From assembly GCA_039105265.1 (NCBI GenBank), contig JAPFFF010000019.1:558001-622000 (forward strand): a stretch of 64,000 bases of DNA, given 5' to 3'. Source of the DNA: Tritrichomonas musculus (taxonomy: Eukaryota > Parabasalia > Tritrichomonadida > Tritrichomonadidae). The notes under the pieces were generated by a model. It made no database searches. It was not told where the DNA came from and saw only the letters and a list, made by a program, of their open reading frames with translations. Of the stretch, positions 39,401 through 47,605 are shown one piece after another. Position 1 is the first letter of the stretch; each line of letters starts with the position of its first letter. Position numbers and translations under genes: made by a program.

Positions 39401-40615
39401 GCTTTCTTTTGTATAAATATAAGGAATAAAATGTTTCATTCGTAATGAAGACTGAGCTCTGTGCGGTTGAACTCTAGCATTGAAAAATTGATCAAAAGAA
39501 AAGCGAAAATCTGAACCAAAGGAATAAAGGAATAAACTTAGGTTGTTTTCATCACGAAGTTCTTCAGGTAAATCAAAAAGAAATAATACATCATTATCTG
39601 TTGAATCCGAGGGATCAAGAATAGGAATTTTTATAATTTGATTTTTATCAAATAAATTTGATAAGTTGGAAAAGTGAACTTCACTTTTTATATTTTCATT
39701 CAAAAATATTGAAATAAATAAAAATGTTTTATTTTGATAGGTGTAGCTTGAAATATGATCAATTTCTTGTTGTGGAAATGATTTAAGAATATTATGAATG
39801 GAAATATAATCAGTGTTGCCATTATAATCAGAAATTATAAAACATTGAATTGGCTTTGAGATCGATTGTTTGAGCAATATTCTTTGTCCATCAGTTTTCC
39901 ATTCACTTTGATTTGATGTAAAATCTTTTTTATTTACTCTGGTTCTTGGCTTCTTTTTTTGGCTTTTTTGAGCTTTTTTTGCTTCTTTTCGATTTTCAAA
40001 AAGTTTGGGAGGAGGAAAATTTTTATAAGCTTGAAAAATAGCAACAACATCAAATGATGCATATAAAACTTGACGAATAGTTAAAAAGTTCTGATCCCAA
40101 TTTGATTTGGTAATTTTAATATCTTTGAATTCTGTTGTTGGCTGGCCTGCAAACTTTAATGTCATTTTAACAAAATTCAAAGGATGACCATATGGTTGAA
40201 GTCTCGTTCTTTCAATATCTTCAATGTTTGATTCAAAATTATTACCAAATTTTTCTTTTAATTTGATTTTATCGTTATGGCATCCTTTCCCAAAAAATTT
40301 ATGATTCAATAAAAAATTACATAGGATTTGATTACCTGGCCCTTTTGGATGACGAATTACAATGGCTCGATTTTGAATAGCAAATTGAAGAGAGCTGATT
40401 TCATTTTCCCATTCCAAATCAAATGCAATAGGTGTTTCCACATCAATTTCATTTAAATAGCTTTGAAGATTTGATGATTCAGAAGATAATAGAGTAACTT
40501 TATAAAAACAATTCGGAAAAAATTCAACATTTCTTGTTTCATCTAAAAGCCAGTTCTTTTTTTCATATGATTGGAGGGATGGAAGTGAATTTCCAAATCG
40601 AATAGTTTCAATCAT
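36473..40615 (-). CDS. DEDDy 3'-5' exonuclease fused to RRM domains, with repeats
   Basis: This long protein (1380 residues from the ATG at 40615) begins with an RNase D/WRN-type exonuclease domain. IAFDLEWENE holds D66 and E68 of motif I, GKGCHNDKIKL holds D115 of motif II, and VLYASFDVVAIFQAY holds Y185 and D189 of motif III, so the DEDDy set is complete. Several RRM-like domains follow. The clearest are at about 415 to 500 (MVRAVLPPNFTKSEEVAQLF, KKIYVQRYTD) and 575 to 655 (TMAFIRNLPFSTTDNDVIQM), with weaker ones between and after. An acidic Asn/Asp-rich region comes next, then a weak RRM, then 37 copies of an Asn-Thr-Ser hexapeptide, and a short conserved-looking end. The role should be RNA trimming, but the substrate is unknown. 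The frame continues to 40735, only 18 bp from the divergent gene, but those 40 residues are low-complexity, so the start is uncertain. Confidence 0.75.
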   Translation of the reverse strand: MIETIRFGNSLPSLQSYEKKNWLLDETRNVEFFPNCFYKVTLLSSESSNLQSYLNEIDVETPIAFDLEWENEISSLQFAIQNRAIVIRHPKGPGNQILCNFLLNHKFFGKGCHNDKIKLKEKFGNNFESNIEDIERTRLQPYGHPLNFVKMTLKFAGQPTTEFKDIKITKSNWDQNFLTIRQVLYASFDVVAIFQAYKNFPPPKLFENRKEAKKAQKSQKKKPRTRVNKKDFTSNQSEWKTDGQRILLKQSISKPIQCFIISDYNGNTDYISIHNILKSFPQQEIDHISSYTYQNKTFLFISIFLNENIKSEVHFSNLSNLFDKNQIIKIPILDPSDSTDNDVLFLFDLPEELRDENNLSLFLYSFGSDFRFSFDQFFNARVQPHRAQSSLRMKHFIPYIYTKESQRLMQVSIFPYYLPMVRAVLPPNFTKSEEVAQLFSQCGKVENVSLFKKKNDSDTLTAIVTFSKVEEAIQSIEKLNYFQIQSKKIYVQRYTDENHLRFLRFHQLIVTGYNEEQERKLRKQFEKYGEILQAQYDPLFNVSRVFFIEKKSANLATQNEKSATLAPLSTMAFIRNLPFSTTDNDVIQMTKPYGKVLGFVYRDIVEHLKSLVVEVMFSSHDEASALKTALHHKKLGNLLLEVNASTLEEVETPIWKMQQRKRWIACLPLVQSSSPSQVDEKNGKKDSHCSDYESNDDDNGNEDESESDNEIYSVDESTDYNDITSNNYKENSNDDENSNDNNHDNDNENNDNDNDKDNNGNDNDNDNSINNNDNGNDNENNNNNNDKDNNGNDNDNDNSINNNDIDNDNNKNKNNVNNDNNLISNGMNVGNECENRGEDDGEDAFIDISELVSLCESVGHVVDVKSKLVDPNDCNRCKKAFVLLASPDSATQAIRRIKQYNTKIATIGEFVNEIIPEQFILRKLEAESLVAESSQPTAVVINNRPSFMDESCIHKMLFNVRIYEFFIEDNRAIIYTKSKKIGSHIFKILNSLQMPSISLNVIVRAFEKFYGHPSASNNTSTSNNTNTSNNTSTSNNTNTSNNTNTSNNTSTSNNTSTSNNTSTSNNTSTSNNTSTSNNTNTSNNTSTSNNTSTSNNTSTSNNTNTSNNTNTSNNTSTSNNTSTSNNTSTSNNTSTSNNTNTSNNTSTSNNTSTSNNTSTSNNTSASNNTSTSNNTNTSNNTSTSNNTNTSNNTNTSNNTNTSNNTSTSNNTNTSNNTNTSNNTNTSNNTNTSNNTNTSTSNTNSTDEIIGSNCEANNMKIEMCVWFSVPNRPRFHPFERIVSQRKMPIVLDPLPDSTTCAEIRAFCGNCGRFDIKIEGSSREIGKRRAIIQPRNTKAKMNCFSIFKNELFKGEYLTPVRIKKSEIPPPLNENLDDDSEYD
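36901..37566. repeat. 18-bp minisatellite inside the gene, 37 copies
   Basis: Exactly 37 tandem units of TAGATGTGTTTGTATTAT, or the same with GTGCTTG, span 666 bp. One position is either T or C; almost nothing else varies (one unit has GCGCTTG). On the coding (minus) strand each unit gives six residues of the form NTNTSN or NTSTSN. All six frames are open across the array, which explains long spurious frames there. Confidence 0.97.
38203..38357. repeat. 62-bp direct repeat in Asn/Asp-rich coding region
   Basis: An identical 62-bp segment occurs at 38203 to 38264 and at 38296 to 38357, offset by 93 bp (31 codons). It lies in the Asn/Asp-rich tract (about 38180 to 38420) of the exonuclease-RRM gene and keeps the frame. 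Confidence 0.85.
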
Positions 40616-40753
40616 TGACTCAAATTGAATTATTTTTTGAAAGAAAACAGGTAAATTCAAATACATAAAATAAAAACTTTTGATAGAAAAAGAAAAAGAC
40701 ATTTTTGAAAATAACCACAATTTAATAAAAATCATTCAATTTAAAAATTTTTA

Positions 40754-42202
40754 ATGTCTACTGTGCTGAATAATGAAAGCACGAGTCAACCTGGGTTTAA
40801 ATTCGAGCAATCGCTTGATATATATCACTTTGTATCACTTCTTGTTTCATCCGTCGTTTTTATTTTGATGTTAACCTACACGTTTCAGCACGTAGACTCC
40901 TCTTTTGTCACTACTAACTACAAAGGCCTTCTTACTCAAGAACCAAACAATACATTTTATTTTGTAGAAGTTGTTCCACCTCTAAAAAACCGACAGAATC
41001 TTATAACTTTTGTTCGAGTAAATTTTCGTTCGCCAATTCATATTTCTGTTCGATCAAATATTATATGCCAATGGAAAAATAATCCATCAAATATAATTAA
41101 GCAAAATTTGAATAACGCAACAAACGGCGTTTACCAGATTTTTAATACCAAAGTGTTTTTAGACAAAACAATTATATTCCAGCTTAGAATTTCGCTTGTT
41201 TCTGGAAGAATCGGTAAAAAGAGTAATACTATAAATGGCAGGAAAGAATTCATTGCAAAATCTTTTTTTTATGAAATTATATTAAGCCGAATTTTAAATT
41301 TTTTTAATTATATCAATAATGCAATACAAAACAGATTTGCATTTACTAATTTAGACAATCCAGATTCTACTTTTAATGTTGAAAGTAATTTAAATCTGGA
41401 TTCAATTATATCTCTTGATACAATTCAAAATGATACAGAATTTGGTGAAAATATCATTTTTCTCCGTATATTATTTTCAATTATCTCATTATGCGCTCTC
41501 ATTTTTTTTATTTTTTTGGTTCTTTTTTATTCTAAAGTGAATCCTAATTCATTTCGGTTTGAACAATATTTAACTGTAATATCACTTATACTTTCTACAT
41601 TAGCAAACTTTCCTTTTAGCCACTTTTCAAATACTATTTCTTCACATTTTTTTGAAGCTCTTTTTCTTGGCTTTTTTGATGCCCTTAACGTTGCAGCGCT
41701 ATACTTATTTGTACAAAAGGCAAATGGACAAAATGTTTATTCTGCACTTCCATTTACTTTCCTTTTTTTGTTATCTCAAGCATTTTTGAATTTATCCTCC
41801 GATTCTGCCTTTTTATATCTTTATTTTGAAGATAATTATGCTGTTGCACTTTTTTTCTCAACAGTTTCGTTTATTGCGCATGCTGTTTTCATTGTGCTTT
41901 TTATTCAAAGTATTATATCATCTCTTTGTAGCGCCCGTTTAACACGGAAGAAACTTTTCATCTCATATTCACTCGCATTCTTTGTAATGTTTATTCCATT
42001 ATGCACAAAAATGCTCAGCTTTGCATTTAATGGATATTCAAATTTCTCATTTTCTTTTTGTTATGATTATATGGCTCAAACATTTCTTTCTTTACTTTTC
42101 ACTGATTTGCATTGGCCACTTATTATTGGAAGTAGCAGAGTTACAACTATAGGCGCATTAGGTGAGGATGAATTGATTCTACATGTGAGTGAACCAGCTT
42201 AA
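40754..42202 (+). CDS. Wntless/TMEM181-like seven-helix membrane protein
   Basis: The 482-residue protein has a short N-terminal tail and membrane segment 1 (about residues 26 to 43). A lumenal domain of about 200 residues with several NxT/NxS sites and beta-rich sequence follows (FVEVVPPLKN, FVRVNFRSPIHISV). A cluster of six or seven segments then runs from about residue 235 to 465. The start of this block (FLVLFYSKVNPNSFRFEQYLTVISLILSTLANFPF) resembles TMEM181 and Wntless, where a segment ending in a basic/aromatic stretch is followed by E-Q and a helix ending N-D-P-F-like. This is the GOLD-domain seven-helix (GOST) class of trafficking and cargo receptors at Golgi and endosomes. The assignment is by topology plus weak similarity. 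The divergent neighbour starts about 140 bp away. Confidence 0.55.
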   Translation: MSTVLNNESTSQPGFKFEQSLDIYHFVSLLVSSVVFILMLTYTFQHVDSSFVTTNYKGLLTQEPNNTFYFVEVVPPLKNRQNLITFVRVNFRSPIHISVRSNIICQWKNNPSNIIKQNLNNATNGVYQIFNTKVFLDKTIIFQLRISLVSGRIGKKSNTINGRKEFIAKSFFYEIILSRILNFFNYINNAIQNRFAFTNLDNPDSTFNVESNLNLDSIISLDTIQNDTEFGENIIFLRILFSIISLCALIFFIFLVLFYSKVNPNSFRFEQYLTVISLILSTLANFPFSHFSNTISSHFFEALFLGFFDALNVAALYLFVQKANGQNVYSALPFTFLFLLSQAFLNLSSDSAFLYLYFEDNYAVALFFSTVSFIAHAVFIVLFIQSIISSLCSARLTRKKLFISYSLAFFVMFIPLCTKMLSFAFNGYSNFSFSFCYDYMAQTFLSLLFTDLHWPLIIGSSRVTTIGALGEDELILHVSEPA

Positions 42203-43656
42203 AAATGAAGTTAAGATGCCACTCAAAAATTCAAAGGAAAACACTTATCTTTATTATGTCTGCTCCAGGACATTATATATTTGTTATATGTTTTGTATAT
42301 ATTAGAATGTTATGTATTAGTTATTTGACAAATAAAATTTGTTTGTATTTTTATAATTAACTTACCAATTTTTTGCGTTTTTATTTTTTATTTAAGTGTT
42401 ATAACATTATTTTGCTTTGATTTAACATAATTAATCAAATTGATATTTTCATTTTCAATTAAATGAAATAGTTTAAAAACCATAAATCAAATAAATGCAT
42501 ACAGTATCATTGAAATAATAAATGATTGAGTAAAAATCACTGGTAGAAGATTTATTTCAAAATTTAAAATGTTTGTTTGCGGACTTTGTTTTTTTTATTT
42601 AAGGGAATAGTTTTGAGAAGAGCATATCATAAAATAACGAGGTTTACAACATTGAATATTTGAATGCATAAAGTCAAAAAATAAAATAAATTGAATGATT
42701 TTTAACGTCCTTCAGAAATGTTTAAACAAATGATTCTGAGTAAATAAGTCTTCGTGCATTTAATATATCCATATATAAATTATGTATTTTTGAATAATTT
42801 CAGATTCCCTACAAACAAATAGAGAGTTTTTCCTCTTATTTTTTTTTTGAATTGACAAATCATATATTAATTTCTAAATTAAATAACAATTTTAACGAAA
42901 TCGCTCTATTTTATTTTAGAAAGCATGCTATATTTAACTTTTGTGCCAATTATTTAGATGTTTATCATTCATTTAAAAAGTTATTAGAACTTTTCTTTGT
43001 TATTCATGAATACAATTTCGTATTGTAAAAACAATTTTTTTAATTTAATTGAAATAATTATATTTTATATTAATGTTTAATTCTATTTTAAACTTAAAAT
43101 TTCAAATTATTTTTCAAAATATCAAGATATATTTGAAATCTACTAGAACAAATAAATATTCAAAACTATTCCCTAATTTTTGATAAATTATTAACCGTTA
43201 TTGAGTTTTTTGAATTATTTGATGGGAATGGATTTATTTACAGAAATATAATACCTATTATTTGCTGACTCCTTTTTAGAAAATAACACATATCCAGATA
43301 TTTTATTCAATTTCATAAACAATCATCATAAAAATTATCATAACGACTCTTTTGAATTGAATAATTGTTAATAATCTGTTTATTTAATATATTTTTTACT
43401 TTTTATAACTTTCATTTTCTTATTTTTTTTTAAATAATAAACATTTTATTTACAATTAATTATTTAAAAATATTAATACTTTATTTAGATATAAAATAAA
43501 TTTAAAAATATATTAAAAATTGACAAAGATAGAAATATTTTATTTTCATTAATTTGATAAATAAAGAATAGAAAAAATTAAGTTACAAACTTTTGAACTC
43601 AAATTCGTTATATTTATTATCAATAATAACCTCAAGCAAAACCTTTCTTTTTTTCA
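42203..43656. other. AT-rich intergenic spacer
   Basis: About 1.45 kb of AT-rich DNA. I see no gene, tRNA-like sequence, tandem array or strong inverted repeat. Confidence 0.55.
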
Positions 43657-45279
43657 ATGAGCGCAGATACTAAAGTTACAGCCGAAAACTTCAAAAGCCA
43701 AATCGCCAATTGCTCTAAGCTTCTTGAAGATAAAAATTGGGACAATTTTCACAATCTATACTCGAAACTTGATGATTTCCAAAAGAACAGCAAATCTAAC
43801 GCAGATATCAACAATAAATGGGTAGATTTTTATCAAAAAGCCAGCAAAGATCTAATTGGCGTTCTTGAACAAAGCCCAAATTTCAACACTTTTGTTGAAA
43901 ATCTTCGCCACCTCTCAAAAGTAGTAGCTGATGCACCTACTCTTTGGAAAATTCTGAACACCAATATGAATACAGAACTAAAGGTTACGCTTCATGAGTG
44001 CCAACTTATTGCTGTTGAATTTTTTACACCAGAGCAATTATTTGAACTTGGATTTGATAACTTTAAGGAAACTCAATCTGTTGATTTTAGTAATATTACA
44101 AATGAAGAAACTTTAGTCGATATTTTTTATGCGTTAGTTGGGTTTGAACGTGCATGCAATTTACCAAAAACTTATGTAGCAAAATTACCTCAATACAATG
44201 ATTTCATTGACAAAGTTTTATCAAATTTCATCACAATACCGGATTTCGATTCGAAACGTCTTGTATGGCTGATTGAAGTTATTCATGAACATACTCATAT
44301 TGATGAAAAAAAGCTTCATGAAATTTGTAACAAGCTTGTTAATAGAATTGTTAAAGACAATGTAGCAGAAAAAAATTCTCTTAACAAACTTTATAAAATT
44401 TGCGTGCTTTCATCGTCACCATTCCTTCATACAATGAAAGAAATACCTACTGCAATCGATGACCTTTTCCAAAAAGTTTTAAAGGACCAACGCCAATTTT
44501 TGAGACAATACGTTATTTGCAATTTTGTTTCATGTGATTGGTTAAACAAAGGTCCTATCTCATTATCAGATGTATTCAAATGCTGGAGACTTTATATGAT
44601 TAATTTAACATGCCGTATTCAAGAGAAACCAGAATTAACATCATTATTATTAGAAGATGCCATAGAAGAAAGTTTAATGATGTTTGAACACTACTATGGA
44701 AGTGCACAACCAATTCAAGAACGCTCAATATGCTTACGTATGGATATATTTGCAATTATTGAAACCATTGTTATTCTAACAAATAATAATGGTAAAGTTA
44801 ATCAAAAAGATAAAGACAAAAATGCTAATAATCAAATTCCTAATCAGAATGCTTTTCAAGTTACCATAGATGTAAGACTAACTCCAACTGGACTTAAAAG
44901 ATGCTGGTATCTGCTTTATATCGCAGCTGTCAGCGGCGCATCTGAATTCGATTTGAAGAATGCAAAACCAGCTGCAAAAGACGATTCAAATGACATTATG
45001 CTCGGTCTTGATAAATATGGAGCAGACTTTCTTGATTACAGAATTGCTTTAGAAAAACTAAGCAAAAAATTTGAATCTGAATTTTCAAACTTCAAAAATA
45101 TGGTTGATTTCATCAGAAAGAATTATAAAAATACTCTTGCCGCAATGACTTCTCAAAGTAACCCAAATGAAGATCATCATGAGGAAGAAGTGAAAGAAAA
45201 GGAAAAGCCTAAAGAAAAGCCAAAAGAAAAGGCATCAACCAGTAAATCAAAAGAGAAGCCAAAACCAAAGAAAAAATAA
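43657..45279 (+). CDS. Helical protein with Lys/Glu/Pro tail, unrecognised
   Basis: The function is not recognised. The 540-residue protein is almost wholly alpha-helical, with regularly spaced amphipathic helices (for example FKSQIANCSKLLEDKNWDNF, LRHLSKVVADAPTLWKIL), as in armadillo/HEAT or TPR-like solenoids. A Lys/Asn-rich loop at about residues 383 to 400 interrupts it. The last 45 residues are made of KEKPKEK and SKEKPKPKKK elements, a basic low-complexity tail. There is no signal peptide or membrane segment. The start is the first ATG of the open frame after an AT-rich promoter region. It could be a scaffold or a cytoskeletal adaptor. Confidence 0.75.
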   Translation: MSADTKVTAENFKSQIANCSKLLEDKNWDNFHNLYSKLDDFQKNSKSNADINNKWVDFYQKASKDLIGVLEQSPNFNTFVENLRHLSKVVADAPTLWKILNTNMNTELKVTLHECQLIAVEFFTPEQLFELGFDNFKETQSVDFSNITNEETLVDIFYALVGFERACNLPKTYVAKLPQYNDFIDKVLSNFITIPDFDSKRLVWLIEVIHEHTHIDEKKLHEICNKLVNRIVKDNVAEKNSLNKLYKICVLSSSPFLHTMKEIPTAIDDLFQKVLKDQRQFLRQYVICNFVSCDWLNKGPISLSDVFKCWRLYMINLTCRIQEKPELTSLLLEDAIEESLMMFEHYYGSAQPIQERSICLRMDIFAIIETIVILTNNNGKVNQKDKDKNANNQIPNQNAFQVTIDVRLTPTGLKRCWYLLYIAAVSGASEFDLKNAKPAAKDDSNDIMLGLDKYGADFLDYRIALEKLSKKFESEFSNFKNMVDFIRKNYKNTLAAMTSQSNPNEDHHEEEVKEKEKPKEKPKEKASTSKSKEKPKPKKK

Positions 45280-45676
45280 TTATTTAATGTTAAATTTTTT
45301 ATTTTTATTTTATTTAAATAAATATTGGTGTTTTATTCAAAGAAAACAAAAATACTTTATTTTTTCCCTTCTCTTTAATCATTTACAAATATTGATTGTT
45401 TTGAATTTAATTTTATAAAAAAAACTAATAAAAATCGCAATTTGATGATATTTTATTACACATTTGAAGCCATTCATTTATAAAAAGCGAATGGATCATT
45501 TTTTGAATTTTAATTGTAATAATCATATAAACTTGTCCAATCAATTCATCTTACATGATGACAACAAAACATTTTTTTTCTTCATGATATAAAAAAATTC
45601 TCGAGCAAAGAAAATTGTAGAAATGCTTTTTTTAGTATTAAATACATATTTATGAATGAGAAGTTAGAGACCAATT
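45280..45676. other. Convergent 3' spacer
   Basis: This 397-bp AT-rich stretch lies between the ends of two convergent genes. No features beyond short A/T runs are visible. Confidence 0.5.
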
Positions 45677-47518
45677 TTATGGCCCAAGCTCATCGTCTTC
45701 ATCCGAATGATTGGTTTGAATAAACGGTTTGGGTGGTTCATTCATCTCTTTCTTCATATCAGCGGTTGTGGGGTCATCTTCCAAGAATTCTTCTTCTTCA
45801 TTTTTCTGATTGTCTTCAACTGCCTCTTGCTGGGCAGGATCTTCTGGCTGAACAACTTCTTCTTGTTGGACAGGTTCTTCTTGTTGAGGAATTTCTTCTT
45901 GTTGGACAGGTTCTTCTTGTTGAGGAATTTCTTCTTGTTGGACAGGTTCTTCTTGTTGAGGAACTTCTTCTTGTTGAGGAACTTCTTCTTGTTGAGGAAC
46001 TTCTTCTTGTTGAGGAACTTCTTCTTGTTGAGGAATTTCTTCTTGTTGAGGAACTTCTTCTTGTTGAGGAACTTCTTCTTGTTGAGGAACTTCTTCTTGT
46101 TGAGGAACTTCTTCTTGTTGAGGAACTTCTTCTTGTTGGACAGGTTCTTCTTGTTGGACATGTTCTTCTTGCTGAGCAACTTCTTCTTGTTGAGGAACTT
46201 CTTCTTGTTGGACAGGTTCTTCTTGTTGGACAGGTTCTTCTTGTTGGACAGGTTCTTCTTGTTGGACAGGTTCTTCTTGTTGGACAGGTTCTTCTTGTTG
46301 GACAGGTTCTTCTTGTTGAGGAACTTCTTCTTGTTGGACATGTTCTGTTTGTTGAGGAACTTCTTCTTGTTGGACATGTTCTTCTTGTTGGACATGTTCT
46401 GTTTGTTGAGGAACTTCTTCTTGTTGGACATGTTCTTCTTGTTGAGGAACTTCTTCTTGTTGGACATGTTCTTCTTGTTGAGGAACTTCTTCTTGCTGAG
46501 CAACCTCTTCCTGTTGAACCACTTCTTGCTGAGTTACTTCTCGTTGAGTTACTTCTTGCTGAGCTTGTTCTTCTTGCTGAGCAGGTTTTTTATTGCTAAC
46601 ATGCTCTTCATTTGCTTGCTCCTCTTGCTTAGCTGAATAATTTTTATTTTCTTCTTCATTGTTGGCTAATTTTTCTTGTTCAGTTTCTTCATGATAAACT
46701 TCTTCTTTACTATCTTGCTCTTCATTGTGAGGTTCTTCTTTAAGATTATGTTCTTCAGGCTCAATTTTCTTTTTTTGAGCTTTTTGGTGTTGATTTTGAT
46801 TTTGCCTACTTTTCTTTCGTGGTTGTGTAATAAATGATTTAAGGACTTCATCTTCTTTCTTTCTCATCATTTTATTCTTTTTTTCTTTCAGTTCCTCTAG
46901 CTGCTTGCGCAAATTAATAAGTTCATTTTCATTATCTTTAACTTTTTTTTCATTTTCATTTATTTCATCTGCAGTAAGATCAATTTCAATAGCATTATAA
47001 TCATTTGAATAATCCGAATTAGACTTCTTTGTTGAATTCAAATTTGATACTCCTAACTTTGTAACTGTTGGTGGTGATATAGAAATTAAAACAAATCCAC
47101 GCATTAAATATGGCCTGACTTTTTCTGATAAGGATGCAGCTAATTCACGCGTTTTTTGTGTGATAATATGACCGTTCACATTATTTAATGTTTGCCCAAA
47201 AGATATCAATGACATAATCTGAATCAACGTCGGCTGATTTGTAAATGATCGTGATAAAGGTGTATTATAAAATGAGAGCTGGTATAGAGAGGGTTGAAGT
47301 TCTGCTCCTTCGAATGAATCAATTCTTGTATTATCGCATTGAAGAGTGGAAAGTTGAGGCTGCGCCATGAGACCAACAAAATTTCTAATAGGATTTGATG
47401 AAACATCAATTAGTCTTAAGCCTGTTTGAAACTTAATATCTTTAAAAGACATATACCCCTTATTCTTATAATGCTTATAATTTATTTTTTGGGTCTTAAA
47501 AATCTTTTTTGTTTGCAT
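45677..47518 (-). CDS. LRR protein with coiled coil and QQEE hexapeptide tail
   Basis: The 613-residue protein starts with leucine-rich-repeat-like units. The visible ones are TGLRLIDVSSNPIRNFVGLMAQPQLSTLQCDN, FEGAELQPSLYQLSFYNTPL and a capping segment (LIQIMSLISFGQTLNNVNG). This short N-terminal LRR module is typical of a trichomonad family with long variable tails. A Lys/Glu coiled coil follows at about residues 190 to 225 (ENELINLRKQLEELKEKKNK), then Glu-rich sequence. A tandem array of six-residue units such as QQEEVP, QQEEPV and QQEEHV comes next, and then an acidic end. There is no signal peptide. The start at 47518 is the first true ATG (a GTG is two codons earlier); MQTKKIFKTQKINYKHY fits the family start. 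It is divergent from the CARMIL-like gene, with 87 bp between the starts. Confidence 0.78.
   Translation of the reverse strand: MQTKKIFKTQKINYKHYKNKGYMSFKDIKFQTGLRLIDVSSNPIRNFVGLMAQPQLSTLQCDNTRIDSFEGAELQPSLYQLSFYNTPLSRSFTNQPTLIQIMSLISFGQTLNNVNGHIITQKTRELAASLSEKVRPYLMRGFVLISISPPTVTKLGVSNLNSTKKSNSDYSNDYNAIEIDLTADEINENEKKVKDNENELINLRKQLEELKEKKNKMMRKKEDEVLKSFITQPRKKSRQNQNQHQKAQKKKIEPEEHNLKEEPHNEEQDSKEEVYHEETEQEKLANNEEENKNYSAKQEEQANEEHVSNKKPAQQEEQAQQEVTQREVTQQEVVQQEEVAQQEEVPQQEEHVQQEEVPQQEEHVQQEEVPQQTEHVQQEEHVQQEEVPQQTEHVQQEEVPQQEEPVQQEEPVQQEEPVQQEEPVQQEEPVQQEEPVQQEEVPQQEEVAQQEEHVQQEEPVQQEEVPQQEEVPQQEEVPQQEEVPQQEEVPQQEEIPQQEEVPQQEEVPQQEEVPQQEEVPQQEEPVQQEEIPQQEEPVQQEEIPQQEEPVQQEEVVQPEDPAQQEAVEDNQKNEEEEFLEDDPTTADMKKEMNEPPKPFIQTNHSDEDDELGP
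45850..46510. repeat. 18-bp minisatellite inside the LRR gene
   Basis: About 35 to 38 units of 18 bp read on the plus strand as TTCTTCTTGTTGAGGAAC or TTCTTCTTGTTGGACAGG. On the coding minus strand they give QQEEVP and QQEEPV/HV hexapeptides. Two unit types alternate in blocks, for example five or six GGACAGG units in a row near 46200 to 46310. This is the second gene in the window with an in-frame 18-bp array. Confidence 0.95.
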
Positions 47519-47605
47519 TCCCACAGTATGAAAAAATATTATAAACGATTGTAATGCAAGAAATGTTATTTAAAAAAAAATTTTTGTATACAAAAATCTT
47601 GTAAA

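Noticed and set aside
45707-46636. Long plus-strand frames of about 290 to 310 codons over the QQEE array
   Set aside because: Artefact of the 18-bp array with no stops in any frame; composition is only Leu, Phe, Val, Glu, Arg.
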